DNA of 18,960 nucleotides, from contig ML976982.1 of assembly GCA_010015675.1 (NCBI GenBank), forward strand, positions 950,102 to 969,061. Direction: 5' to 3'. The notes beneath the pieces are model-generated. The model searched no databases. It worked only from the letters and a program-made list of their open reading frames with translations, and was not told where the DNA came from. A program made the translations under genes and the position numbers. Positions 9,685-18,675 of the stretch are shown here, in pieces; position 1 is the first letter of the stretch; each line of letters begins with the position of its first letter. This DNA is from Byssothecium circinans (Eukaryota; Ascomycota; Dothideomycetes; Pleosporales; Massarinaceae).

Positions 9685-9906
9685 CTATCCGGGTCTTTGA
9701 TAAATCATTGGGTAGAGCCATATTATCCCTGCGATGTGGGCGAGCACGCGCAAGACGTTCATGTCGGTTAGCCTGTAGAGGTTAGGCTGCCGGTTCCTGA
9801 CACCTTCGCGAAGATTGATATCCCTTAAGAAATTGTGGTAGCCGACCGGGATGAGTTTGGAGTGCTTAATTGTCAACTTCTCCACAACATCATCGTCCAA
9901 CTCTTG
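9685..9906 (-). pseudogene. Orphan exon-like coding segment (gene relic or unfinished model)
   Basis: The - strand is open from an acceptor-like ACAATAG (just upstream, near 9907-9913) to a TAG at 9685-9687, and reads about 73 residues with a strongly C-biased third position: (QEL)DDDVVEKL, then GYHNFLRDINLREGV, NRQPNLYRLTDMNVLRVL and a hydrophobic end IAGIIWLYPMIYQ. The text looks like real protein, unlike the chance frames around it, but there is no ATG. Upstream on the same strand, a frame near 10060-10130 (DYHEHAQFVDVASLDWLGRY) also looks protein-like, and the two could be exons of one gene. A 17-bp tandem duplication between them would shift a reading frame. I do not recognise the family. 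It may be a decayed gene, the last exon of a poorly supported gene, or chance. Confidence 0.3.
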
Positions 9907-9984
9907 CTATTGTAAAAGCATCTTGCAGAATGCTGCTGGCCTTGTGGACGTACAGTTTTGCACATCAAAGGTGGCAAGATGCAA

Positions 9985-10018
9985 TGTATCCGGCATGCGT
10001 GTGTATCCGGCATGCGTT
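9985..10018. repeat. 17-bp tandem duplication
   Basis: The unit tgtatccggcatgcgtg (9985-10001) is followed directly by tgtatccggcatgcgtt (10002-10018), 16 of 17 positions identical. The period is not a multiple of three, so it would shift the frame of any exon that contained it. Confidence 0.75.
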
Positions 10019-11421
10019 GTCGTCATTGCGGTCAGCGCACTGAGACCGTTACTGTACCTCCCTAGCCAATCCAGCGAAGCAACATCGACAAATTGCGCAT
10101 GCTCATGATAGTCTGCTGCAGTCCTGGCCGAGATTCGGTCGTGAGCGATAGGCGCTAGCCGAACGGGGGGACTCCTGGGGTTGCAAATGAACCCCGTCAC
10201 CGCCTTTCTTCCGGCTGGCGCAAAAGGTGCACGAAGTGACAGAAATAGTTCTGCGCCTCCCGTTCGACACCTTTCCTGCGGGATCCAATGAAAGAGGCAC
10301 GTACGAACGCCAGTTGGAGCCCGTGGAAGACCCTTTGGCGAAATGAGGGGCAGGCTCGTGGAAACACGGGGCCTCGCGCAGTGGCATGATAACGATGCGG
10401 ATGTTAAGAATGACCAGAAAGAGAAGCTGTATGTAGTGTAACCGTGGACACGGCGGATCATCGTCTAGTGTGGGAGCTGAGGGTGAAGGAAGAAGGGCGG
10501 CGGTCGGCTTCCCGTCTGATGCCGCTCAATGTAAGCCGAATTGCCGATGACTTATCCCTGGGATGCATGCCGCCTCGGCCGACCACTTTTCTAATCTTCA
10601 ACGGCGATGACATATTACAGGATTCTCGCCCTCCCAGCAGTTCGTAAAACTGATCTACATATATATTTTGAAGACATATGCGCATACTTTAAGTGCTCAA
10701 CGGTTGCACTTGCAGCCCGTGAATGGCAATCTATATGCGTCTATCAAGCACGTTAGGCAATGAAGCAAGTCATACTCATTCATAATCTCTATCGAACTTT
10801 TAAGACTACTTGCTAACTTCCTTTGTTATCGAAATAACTGACCAGTTGTCCTGGGTGCTTATTTGGCACGTGACTACCATGGTAACTCATGTCCGCACGT
10901 GCGCCTGGCAATCACGACATCTGAAGCCTCAACTCAGAGAATTCCTCAACGGCGAAATCACCACGAAAATCCGTGTTGAATTTCCACCACTCGGCAAACG
11001 CCCCGCGCTGCGATAGGATATGCAACCCTATCGAGCTGCAGCGTTTGACTCATGCATGCCTGCATAACACCAGCCTTATCTTCGCTAACACCTCGCTCTC
11101 GCTAAAGTCGCGGTTCTCGCGTATTGAAAAGAAATATATTGGATGCACATTTAATAGTACATACACCAGCCTCAACATCGGTAAGGCAGAAGTATGCGGA
11201 ATCGTTTGCTGACGCATGAGCCCATCCGACTACGTAAACAACCGCAGCACAACTGGCCAATCAGCTCAAAGCGGTGTAGGGCGTGACTCGAGAGAATTTC
11301 TGCTTGCAGCATTGGGAGGTGGTCGTGCAGGACACTTGTAGTAAGTCCTAGCCCGACACGTTGATTGCTAAATGGTGAACCTGTGCACTGAGTTCATACT
11401 AGAGAAGGTACGCTATCTATG

Positions 11422-11437
11422 GTACCATGCATGGTAC
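11422..11437. repeat. Perfect 16-bp palindrome
   Basis: gtaccatgcatggtac equals its own reverse complement and is flanked by further ggtac words on both sides. It lies in non-coding DNA far from any start codon. It could be a dimeric protein-binding site or chance. Confidence 0.6.
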
Positions 11438-12254
11438 GTACCGATTCATTTCGCGCTTGTGTCCATGTTCGCGTATCGCCCGTATTTTGAACGTCTTGCA
11501 ACGGCCTAACATTCGCAATCAACCTCGACCCCGCCACACGATCCATGTTAGCAATGACTATAGTAAAACTAGGCAGCAGGCACAGGGATAGATAACTCTA
11601 AGATTACAAGGTTCGCACATCTGTCCTATCATCCGACATCGCACCTCGGATCAGTGTTTGTTAGTCTAGCCATAGCCTCTACTAATGCTCACGGTACCTC
11701 ATCCGCTCTGCAGTAATTGTGGGCAAGTTGCCAAGAGGATGTGAAAAGCCCTGGGACAATCTTCTCGTTTATGCACCTCGAGCCCTGGACCCCTTCGTCA
11801 AGAACGTCCATCGCCTATGCCACCCCATGTTGTTTATCCTCCCCGCCACGGGTACTCGGTAAACGAAAGAGCAATCTCCTTCACTCAGTATCTATTCTCG
11901 GCTTCCAGTGATAAAGAGAGAAATAGATATGGAGGTCACGCAGGCCAGCCGATTTGGTGGCATCAATTTGGGGAAAACAACCTTTCGTGTGAAGTATCGG
12001 CCTACTTACTATATAGCAACGGAGATGAGCGAGACTCGCTAGTAGCTCGCCTCGAGCGCCTTGCCAACCCATCGCTATTCACCGAAAACAATACTGTACA
12101 AAGCGTACCCTAACATGCTACACAGCTCGCACCAGCCCATACTTTCCCGTAAAGAACCTTAAGAACTCCGTGACCTCGTTCAAAATAGCCCACACCACAT
12201 CGCGATCAATCGAATCAAATACTATACATGCCGGGTGTCCTATCCCTTCTTCTT

Positions 12255-14652
12255 TCATGCCTTCGCACACTCCTCCGTAAACACCCTCAGCAACTCCGGG
12301 AAATCGCACACATTCATCGACTCAAATACATCCATCTGCACAATCTTCTCCGCCGTAATCCGTGGGCTCCTCACCCCAAATGCGATCTTAGCCAAAAACC
12401 TCGGATCATCCCGCGCCGCTATCTTCTCTAGTATCGCCTTCACCTTGGGCGGATCCGGCGGTTGCGGAGGCTCGTTCGGTAGAAGCACCTGGACGTGGGT
12501 CTCGCACCAGGTACAGTGGCCACATTCCCGTGCCATGCTGCTACCCTCAGGCTCTCCGAAGTAGTCGGCTAGCGCTCGGGCATAGCACTTCTTGTCGGTG
12601 ATTAGCTTAACGATTGCCTGCGTTCGGTTGAGATCTTGGTTCTCCTTGGCCTCCATGATCTCATCGAGGTCTCGGATTACCTGATCAATAGCTGCAGGTG
12701 TGGTTGGGAGGGGCCGTGCTAAGCGGTAGAGGTTCTCGACTCTGCTCTTCTCGAGATGGATGAAACCTCGCTCGTTCCATTCGTCTAGCTTGCGGACGAT
12801 ATCACTACAATGGCGGTCGTCATGTAAGTGCGTGATCCGATGATTGTCGAAAGTGGAGACTTACTTGCGGGGGACCCCCAGACTGTTTGCAACGTCGTCG
12901 ATGGTGACGACTGTCCACTTCCGCGCCGCTTTCGCAGCACGCAGTATCGCCCGTGCTATCGGGGCGGAGTCGCTAGACAGTGCGCTCGGCTTATTTGGAA
13001 TGTACTTGTATTCTTTGTAGATGGCGCCAGCGGCGCGGAAGTATCCGAGCTTCAGTTCTAGGTGGGCGAAAATGATGCTGAGCGTGATCTGAGAGTTACC
13101 ATAGTCAGTGGAGCTCATAAAGAGACATGGTGGTATGCGGTAAGCATTCATCGGACTATGGGTGTGCCTTTATCGATACGTACCGTGCCAATATCTACGT
13201 CCCTTGATTGAGAGTAGTGCGAGACCTCGAAAACCTCCCCTACCGCCGTATTCTTAGCCCTTTCAACGATATCGTTCATCAGTAACTTCAAGGACCTGTA
13301 TGAGGGTCGGTCTCCATATGTAAAGATGTTGCGGAGGTAAAAGTCGTTAGTCGATAGGTAGAAGAGGCAGGTGCTTGGCTTTCCGTCTCGTCCAGCTCTG
13401 CCGATCTGCTGACTGTACGCTTCTATGCTGCTTGGCGTGTCGAAATGGATGATGTTGCGAATGTCGGGCTTGTCGATTCCCATACCGAATGCGATGGTAG
13501 CAACGATGATCATTTTGTCTAAATTAGGGAGACGAAGTTAGCGCAAGTGATCAGAAGGCGCTTTGAGTTCGCCCACATGCGCAGTTGGGACATGGGGGAC
13601 TGAACTCGCATCAACAGCATAAAACTGTACGTACTACTTCTCAGGAACTCGTCTTGGATCTTATCCTTGTCGTCAGTTTTCATGCCAGCGTGGTAAGCCC
13701 TGGCTTGGAAGCCTCTAGTTGCTAATTCCTCGGCGAGCGACTCTGCGTCTTTCTGGATGGTCACATATACAATAGTAGGCCCAGGATGTTTTCGGAGATG
13801 CTTGACGAGCTTGCCGACGTAGTCAGCGCCCTTTGGAATTGCTTCAGCCAACAGTCGTAAGTTCGGACGGTAGGTGGTGGTCGAGAACAGGCCCTCCGGC
13901 GGGATGTCAAACGCCTTACGGATATCTTCAGCAACTTGAGGTGTAGCCGTGGCTGTAAGACACGCGACGCGCTCAACTTCCGCTTCTTTAGCAAACCGAG
14001 CAATTTTGAGGTAATCAGGCCGGAAAGAATGCCCCCATTCAGAAATACAATGAGCTTCGTCGACTGCCAGAAGACGGATGCCACCAGGAATTGCTTTCAG
14101 AGAAGCGATAAAGCCTTCGCTATTCAAGCGTTCGGGCGCACAGTACAGCAGGTCGAGGCTACCGTTGCGGAGATCATGCTGTGTAGCGACAAATTGGTCC
14201 CGGGAGATGGAAGAGTTGAGCAACGACGCCTTGATATTGCGGCGAAGGAGCGCATCGACTTGATCCTTCATCAGAGCGATGAGAGGCGATATAACCAACG
14301 TAATGCCGGTCTTTTCACGCGTCCGGACGCCCTCATCCTGGTACTTAAAAGCCACTGCCGGGACCTGGTAGCAAAGAGACTTGCCTGCGCCGGTAGGGAA
14401 CACAATGATGGCGCTTTTACCGTCCAACAAGCGCGTGATAGCCTCCTCCTGCTTCCCACGGAAGCCATCAAGTTTGAACTGCTCTTTGAGAACTTTGTTT
14501 GCAAGAGTTGTTGAGGTTGATGACTCCGGCCTGTTGCGCTTCGTTGATGATGTCGCTGCTCCATTGTAGGCCTGGTTGTCGTCCTCGTCTCGGCTACGCT
14601 TGCCTAGGGCCAGGGCTCGACCACCCGAACCGGCATCGGCAATGTCACCCAT
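12255..14652 (-). CDS. RecQ-family ATP-dependent 3'-5' DNA helicase
   Basis: Four exons on the - strand (14652-13635, 13518-13184, 13088-12865, 12804-12255) give 708 residues. Introns of 116, 95, 60 bp have GTACGT, GTACGT and GTAAGT donors; each junction keeps the frame and restores conserved text, for example [18 protein letters not shown]. Helicase motifs: motif 0 FRGKQ (64-68), Walker A TGAGKS (87-92), DEAH (198-201) with the RecQ aromatic loop [11 protein letters not shown] (204-214), LTATAT (232-237), [10 protein letters not shown] (351-360) and [10 protein letters not shown] (376-385). Cysteines 599, 620, 623 and 626 ([12 protein letters not shown]...CGHCTWC) form the RecQ zinc-binding site. 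The N-terminal 50 residues are charged and disordered, with a KRSRDED nuclear-signal-like patch. I see no HRDC domain, so it is shorter than BLM/QDE-3-type proteins. It should unwind DNA during repair or replication in the nucleus. A MluI box upstream suggests G1/S control. No gene symbol can be assigned safely. Confidence 0.93.
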
Positions 14653-14748
14653 TGCACACCTGCGTGCGTGAAGAGACTACAATCAAGTGGTAGGAAGGGA
14701 TGATTGAGTCGACGTAGATGTTGTAGTGGAGGAGATAGAGCCGCGCTC

Positions 14749-14768
14749 GTGACGCACACTAGTGACGC
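14749..14768. promoter_or_regulatory. Pair of GTGACGC words upstream of RecQ
   Basis: GTGACGC occurs at 14749-14755 and again at 14762-14768, 13 bp apart start to start, about 100-115 bp upstream of the helicase ATG. The core resembles CRE/ATF half-sites (TGACG), which bZIP proteins bind. Binding is inference only. Confidence 0.3.
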
Positions 14769-14769
14769 G

Positions 14770-14775
14770 ACGCGT
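14770..14775. promoter_or_regulatory. MluI cell-cycle box (MCB, ACGCGT)
   Basis: ACGCGT lies 118 bp upstream of the RecQ ATG, embedded in gacgcgacgcgtcg. In yeasts, MBF binds this palindrome in promoters of G1/S genes, including DNA replication and repair genes, and the gene here is of that class. A single 6-mer can occur by chance, so the call rests on its position and context. Confidence 0.45.
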
Positions 14776-16178
14776 CGTTGAAGGACGCTAGCCCGAAATG
14801 GGACTAGGCAAACCTCTATACCTAGGAAGTCTTTCCCTCAGTATCATGGAGTGACCATTGCTTGGCCTGCGATATACAAGTCATTATCTGATCAAAATTT
14901 CTTGGCTTGTTCAATCACACCTTCTTCAATTACCCTTCAGACTCCAAACGTCGACCCAAGCCTCACACAACCTTGGAATCCTATCATTAATTGTCTTGAT
15001 GTCAACTTCACTCAAGTCTCACTAGCCCTACTTTTACCTTCACTTTACACGTCACCAACCTGTTCATCCTTGAACTCCGTTCCACCCCGTCCTTTCCCTT
15101 ACTTATGTTATCCAACAACAGAAGGTACATAACGACCTAGGCTGACATCCGTGGATAACACACGACGCTAAGGCTACAAAAGTTCAAACTAAGAAGGAGG
15201 GATGAAAGGATAAAGGTTTCCACAGTTTTGGGCAGATGATTTTAGTTTTCACAGAGTGGACCTTTTGGTTAACAGAGGCGTGCGTTATCTTGAATATCCC
15301 TGCCTGTATGCGTCTCACTCTCGATTATAGACGATGGATTCACAAAAAGCGAAGCCCTTTATTCTGACAAGAAAGATCTGTACAATCAAGCATAAATTTA
15401 GTGGACGTTCTCTATTCCCGGTAGCTTCATGCTCGGTCGTCCGTAAACCCGAGTACCGCGACAGTGGCTCTATGATCCTACCACCTCGAAATAGGCAACT
15501 GAATCTTCACGCAGCCCTTTATTATTCCTTAGTATATATACATATATCCCAATTAATACATTGCGCCCTTTCTGCGGGGGGTAAGGGGGTAAGTTCAACA
15601 ACATACTCGCGGAGCGTAGTGGATACAGCTGAAGTCAGAATCACGTGCAAATCTCACCCCCAGCGAACCAATAAGGCCCTGACGATTATCTGAGAAGTGC
15701 GTCTATCAGAGAGGGTGGCGAAAAACGTGCGTGCGAGTATGCACGATGACTGCTCTCCAACCGCAGACGATCATTGGTCCGTGATAGGCTGATACCTAGG
15801 TAGGCAAGCAGCGCGACGCAGCTTTCCCCGTTATCTCCGAATTTCCCGACAGCGCATCTTCCTGTCCGATCTCCCATTCGGTGTCCAGTCACCAACTATC
15901 AGCCAATCCCCTATTTCCCAACACCATAGACATGGATCAACCTGACGCTATAGAAGCCACCGACAGGACCATCTCATGTATCACCCCCGATGTAGGTTTT
16001 ATATCCTACGCCCGAAAGCGCGAGCGCCCCGAATCCGATGCCTATTTACCGCAGCGGCGGAACGGGCGTTTTGATTGGTGCGCGATGCGGCATGGACTAT
16101 ATGGACTAGTGATGCTGTATGGGTTGGGATGGGTATATACGAAGATGATCGTATTTAGTGAGTCACCAGCCTTCGTGC

Positions 16179-16193
16179 GTATATTGTATATGA
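16179..16193 (+). promoter_or_regulatory. TATA-like tract of the monooxygenase gene
   Basis: gtatattgtatatga lies 80-95 bp upstream of the ATG at 16274, at a suitable distance for a fungal TATA element. If it is used, transcription would start downstream of, or close to, the alternative ATG at 16205, favouring the start at 16274. Confidence 0.35.
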
Positions 16194-16273
16194 GGGCAGG
16201 GTAAATGGTGGAAGATAATTCGGACAATTGCAACTTCCTCACTCATTTAGTAAACACTCCAAACACTCCAACA

Positions 16274-17738
16274 ATGACACCGTCCCAACCACCACCCCTA
16301 CGCATCCTTATCTCAGGTGGCGGCATCGCAGGGCCCTGTGTCGCATACTGGCTCCTCCGCTCACACCCCCAAACCCCTTCCACGCCTCCAATCCACATAA
16401 CCATCGTCGAGCGCTCCGCTACACCGCGGAACGGAGGCCAAGCTGTCGACATCCGCGACGCCGGCGTCAATGTCATCCAAGCCATGGGCGTCGAGCAAGC
16501 AATCCGCGACATGGGCACCACTGAAGCAGGCGTCGATGTCATATACGCCGACGGCATCACGAAAGCGCGCTTTCCTGCTACAGGAGACGTGTCGTCCCAG
16601 AGCTTTACGAGCGAGTTTGAGGTTCTAAGGGGTGATTTAGCGGGGATTTTTCAACAGAAGGTGGAAGAGTTGGATGGAGGAGAGGGTCGGGTCGAGTGGG
16701 TATTTGATGAGGTTGTTGAAGAGGTGACGCAGCAGGATGAGGATGGGAAGGTGATAGTTCGGTTTAAGAATAAATTGGGCATGCGGGAATTCGATCTCGT
16801 TGTTGGGGCTGATGGGTTGATCTCCAATGTTAGGCGGAAGGTATGGGGCCATGGGCCGGGTGGGAATGAGTATTTGGATAGGAAGGGGCAGTATATTTCG
16901 TTCTTTACGATTCCTAGGGAGGAAAGCGATAACAAGTTTGCTCAGTGGTGAGTCGCATTCGTCTTCTTCTGGAACCGAAATAGTGTCGCTAATCTCGATT
17001 AATGGTGGGCAGGTACAGCACTTCCAAAGGCCGCCTCGCAGTAACTCGTCCTTCCCGGTTCAATGATACTCGTGGCTTGCTGGCAGTCTGCGATTCTGAC
17101 ATGTCGCGCTTCGACGGAATTGCGAAAGCAATGAAGCAGGGGCCCGAGAAGCAGAAAGAGTGGCTGGCAACCCAGTTTGAAGGCGCGGGGTGGATTACCG
17201 AGAGATTGATTAAGGGAATGAGAGAAACGAATGACTTTTACATCCAAGAGATGGCGCAAGTGAAAATGGGCGAGGAAGGATGGGTCAAGGGGAGAGTCGT
17301 ATTATGTGGCGATGCGGGATTCTGCCCGAGTCCAATTTCTGGAATGGTCAGTATCGCTCTATCGCCCTCAATCTACGAAATTTGCAATACTAACAAGTCC
17401 AGGGAACAACGTGTGCGCTCGTCGGCGCGTATGTCCTCGCTGGCGAACTCTCCAATTCGCCTGATGATATTGCCAAAGCTCTTGAGCGGTACCAGGAAGT
17501 TTTGCGACCTTTTATCGACCAGTGCCAGAAACTGTATCCGGGAGCACCTCAGTCTATGCAGCCGCAAAGTGAGTGGGGTGTGCGGCTTTTGAATCTTCTC
17601 ATAACTGCTGCTTCGAACCCGTTGGCTAAGCGGGTGGGGTCGATTTTATCGGGCATTGGTTCAACACTGGGTGGAATAAGCACGATGATATTTTCGAGTG
17701 CACGTTGGAAATTGCCCAAGTATAGCGCTTTTGAGTGA
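16274..17738 (+). CDS. Group A FAD-dependent monooxygenase
   Basis: Three exons, 16274-16947, 17013-17346 and 17403-17738, give 447 residues. Introns of 65 and 56 bp have GTGAGT and GTCAGT donors and GGCAG and TCCAG acceptors, and the second has a CTAAC branch point. The last junction creates SGMGTTCALVGAYVLAGEL, a hallmark of the family. Motifs in order: the Rossmann GGGIAG (15-20) that binds the ADP part of FAD, with Glu46 ending the second strand (ITIVER); an Arg in VLRGDL (119); the DG motif VVGADG (176-181), for FAD and NADPH; and the GD motif VVLCGDAGFCPSP (320-332). The length is normal for PHBH/TetX-like hydroxylases, which use NADPH and oxygen to hydroxylate small, often aromatic, substrates. 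The substrate is unknown and no pathway partners lie nearby. There is no signal peptide, so it is presumably cytosolic. An in-frame ATG at 16205 would add 23 residues, but 16274 places the FAD motif at the usual distance from the start. Confidence 0.92.
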
Positions 17739-17904
17739 TGGTGGAAAAGATAGAGACTAGGAAGTCGCTTTTGGGAAACAACGATGCATACTCGGGCTGC
17801 ATCTCAGCTCAGTATTAACGTACAAATTTTACAACCGTCCAAAAACGCGCCCAAACGCCATCCTCATAATCAGTTCCCAAGTCAAGGAGCCGACGAGAAA
17901 AAGA
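17739..17904. other. Short convergent intergenic region
   Basis: The 166 bp between the stop codons of the monooxygenase (+) and the DUF7726-like gene (-) must hold both 3' ends. The two transcripts may therefore overlap at their tails. I see no distinct terminator signal. Confidence 0.5.
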
Positions 17905-18675
17905 TCAACGGCTCCACTTGGCAACATCAGCCTGCGAGATCCTCTCATCCGGTTTGCACCAGATCCTCAAAGTCGCAGGATCAACTCGCATCCTCCCATT
18001 CGGGTACCTGTCCGTCATTAGTACATCTGCCCAACTCAACCCTTATATATCAAACTTACTCTTGCTCAGCCTTTTCCCTAGCCTTCGTCTTCTTCTCGCC
18101 TTTGTAGATCCTCAGCTTCTCAAGCAACATGTTACCGTAGTAATAAACTTCCGAATCTCCACCGCCCATTTCACCAGTCTTCTTCAAGAAACGCGACACA
18201 GATGCCGCACTGGGACCATGAGCGTCAACACCGTTGTGCGATTTGATGGGATGATGATTCTCGGCGATGGTGGTGAGTTCCTTCGACAGCGTGGTTCTGT
18301 TGAAGGTTTTCGTTGTGCCGGGGATGGGCGTCTTTTTCTCGATGAGGATGTTGAGTTTGCGGCGGATCTGCGCGGCCTGGGATGATTTAGTGCAGACACT
18401 GGATGCGTAGTGGGGAATGGGTGGGGGAAATGTACGCTTTCATGGCAAGGAACCTCGCCTTTGACTTCGTCGAGCTCGATGTCATGGTAGCTGCCGGGGC
18501 GATCTGACGGTTCGGACTCCTTTGCGCTCTTCTTCTTTGTCACTTTCGCTTTGGGGGGTGCTGCTTGAGGCGACGCGTTTTCCTTGTCTGTATCGGAAGT
18601 TGATGGCTGGCGCGGTGGGTATGGCGCGGTGCGCTGTCGCTGTGCGCGAGTTGTGGAACGACTGACGGCGGGCAT
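17905..18675 (-). CDS. DUF7726-like basic protein
   Basis: Three exons on the - strand, 18675-18436, 18376-18060 and 18007-17905, give 219 residues. Intron 1 (18435-18377) has GTACAT and CCCAG and an ACTAAA branch-like site. Intron 2 (18059-18008) has a strong GTAAGT donor directly after CAAGA, and GACAG. Skipping intron 2 would end the protein at a TAA formed by the donor itself, but splicing gives a sensible tail (EYPNGRMRVDPATLRIW). Residues 1-75 are disordered and basic, with a DKENASP stretch (a KEN-box-like motif) and a lysine-rich patch (KAKVTKKKSAK). From residue 80, AAQIRRKLNILIEK and SRFLKKTGEMGGGDSEVYYYG resemble the repeat-like module of fungal DUF7726 proteins, whose function is unknown. 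An alternative donor at GAG-GTTCCT would remove six residues, and an in-frame ATG at 18822 would add 49. I prefer 18675 because of its A-rich context (attaaaATG). Confidence 0.75.

Larger units (their letters stand above)
9449..12254. other. 2.8 kb spacer between bZIP and RecQ genes
   Basis: No complete gene is supported. The part up to about 9680 is the promoter region of the bZIP gene. A coding-looking segment on the - strand (9685-9906) and a 17-bp tandem duplication (9985-10018) are listed separately. From 10460 to 12254 the sequence becomes more AT-rich and only short chance frames appear. It carries the palindrome at 11422-11437. The right end is the 3' flank of the helicase gene. Confidence 0.45.
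14653..16273. other. 1.6 kb divergent intergenic region (RecQ and monooxygenase promoters)
   Basis: This is the shared upstream region of the helicase (-) and the monooxygenase (+). Near the helicase it holds two GTGACGC words and an ACGCGT box. Near the monooxygenase it holds a TATA-like tract. An AT-rich patch (tatatatacatatat) lies at about 15530-15550. Two longer frames (15334-15693 and 15932-16204, + strand) lack recognisable domains. The second encodes 90 residues from an ATG at 15932 with one hydrophobic segment (GLYGLVMLYGLGWVYTKMIVF-like, about residues 54-74), and its stop abuts the in-frame ATG at 16205. I cannot tell it from a chance frame in the leader. Confidence 0.45.

Noticed and set aside
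10867..10901. Two CACGTG E-boxes 29 bp apart
   Set aside because: Each six-base palindrome is expected several times in a window of this size, and there is no gene start close by to regulate.
12255..14652. Telomere-linked RecQ helicase marking a chromosome end
   Set aside because: Fungal subtelomeres often carry RecQ-like helicases, but this gene has ordinary introns, a compact size and normal flanking genes, and no telomeric repeats are visible in the window.
14851..15693. Two open frames on the + strand in the RecQ upstream region
   Set aside because: The first has no ATG. The second covers an AT-rich tract and has no domain, signal peptide or intron structure.
8391..17738. Secondary-metabolite cluster with a bZIP regulator and a flavin monooxygenase
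   Set aside because: The two genes are about 7 kb apart, separated by a DNA helicase, and there is no synthase, transporter, P450 or methyltransferase in the window.
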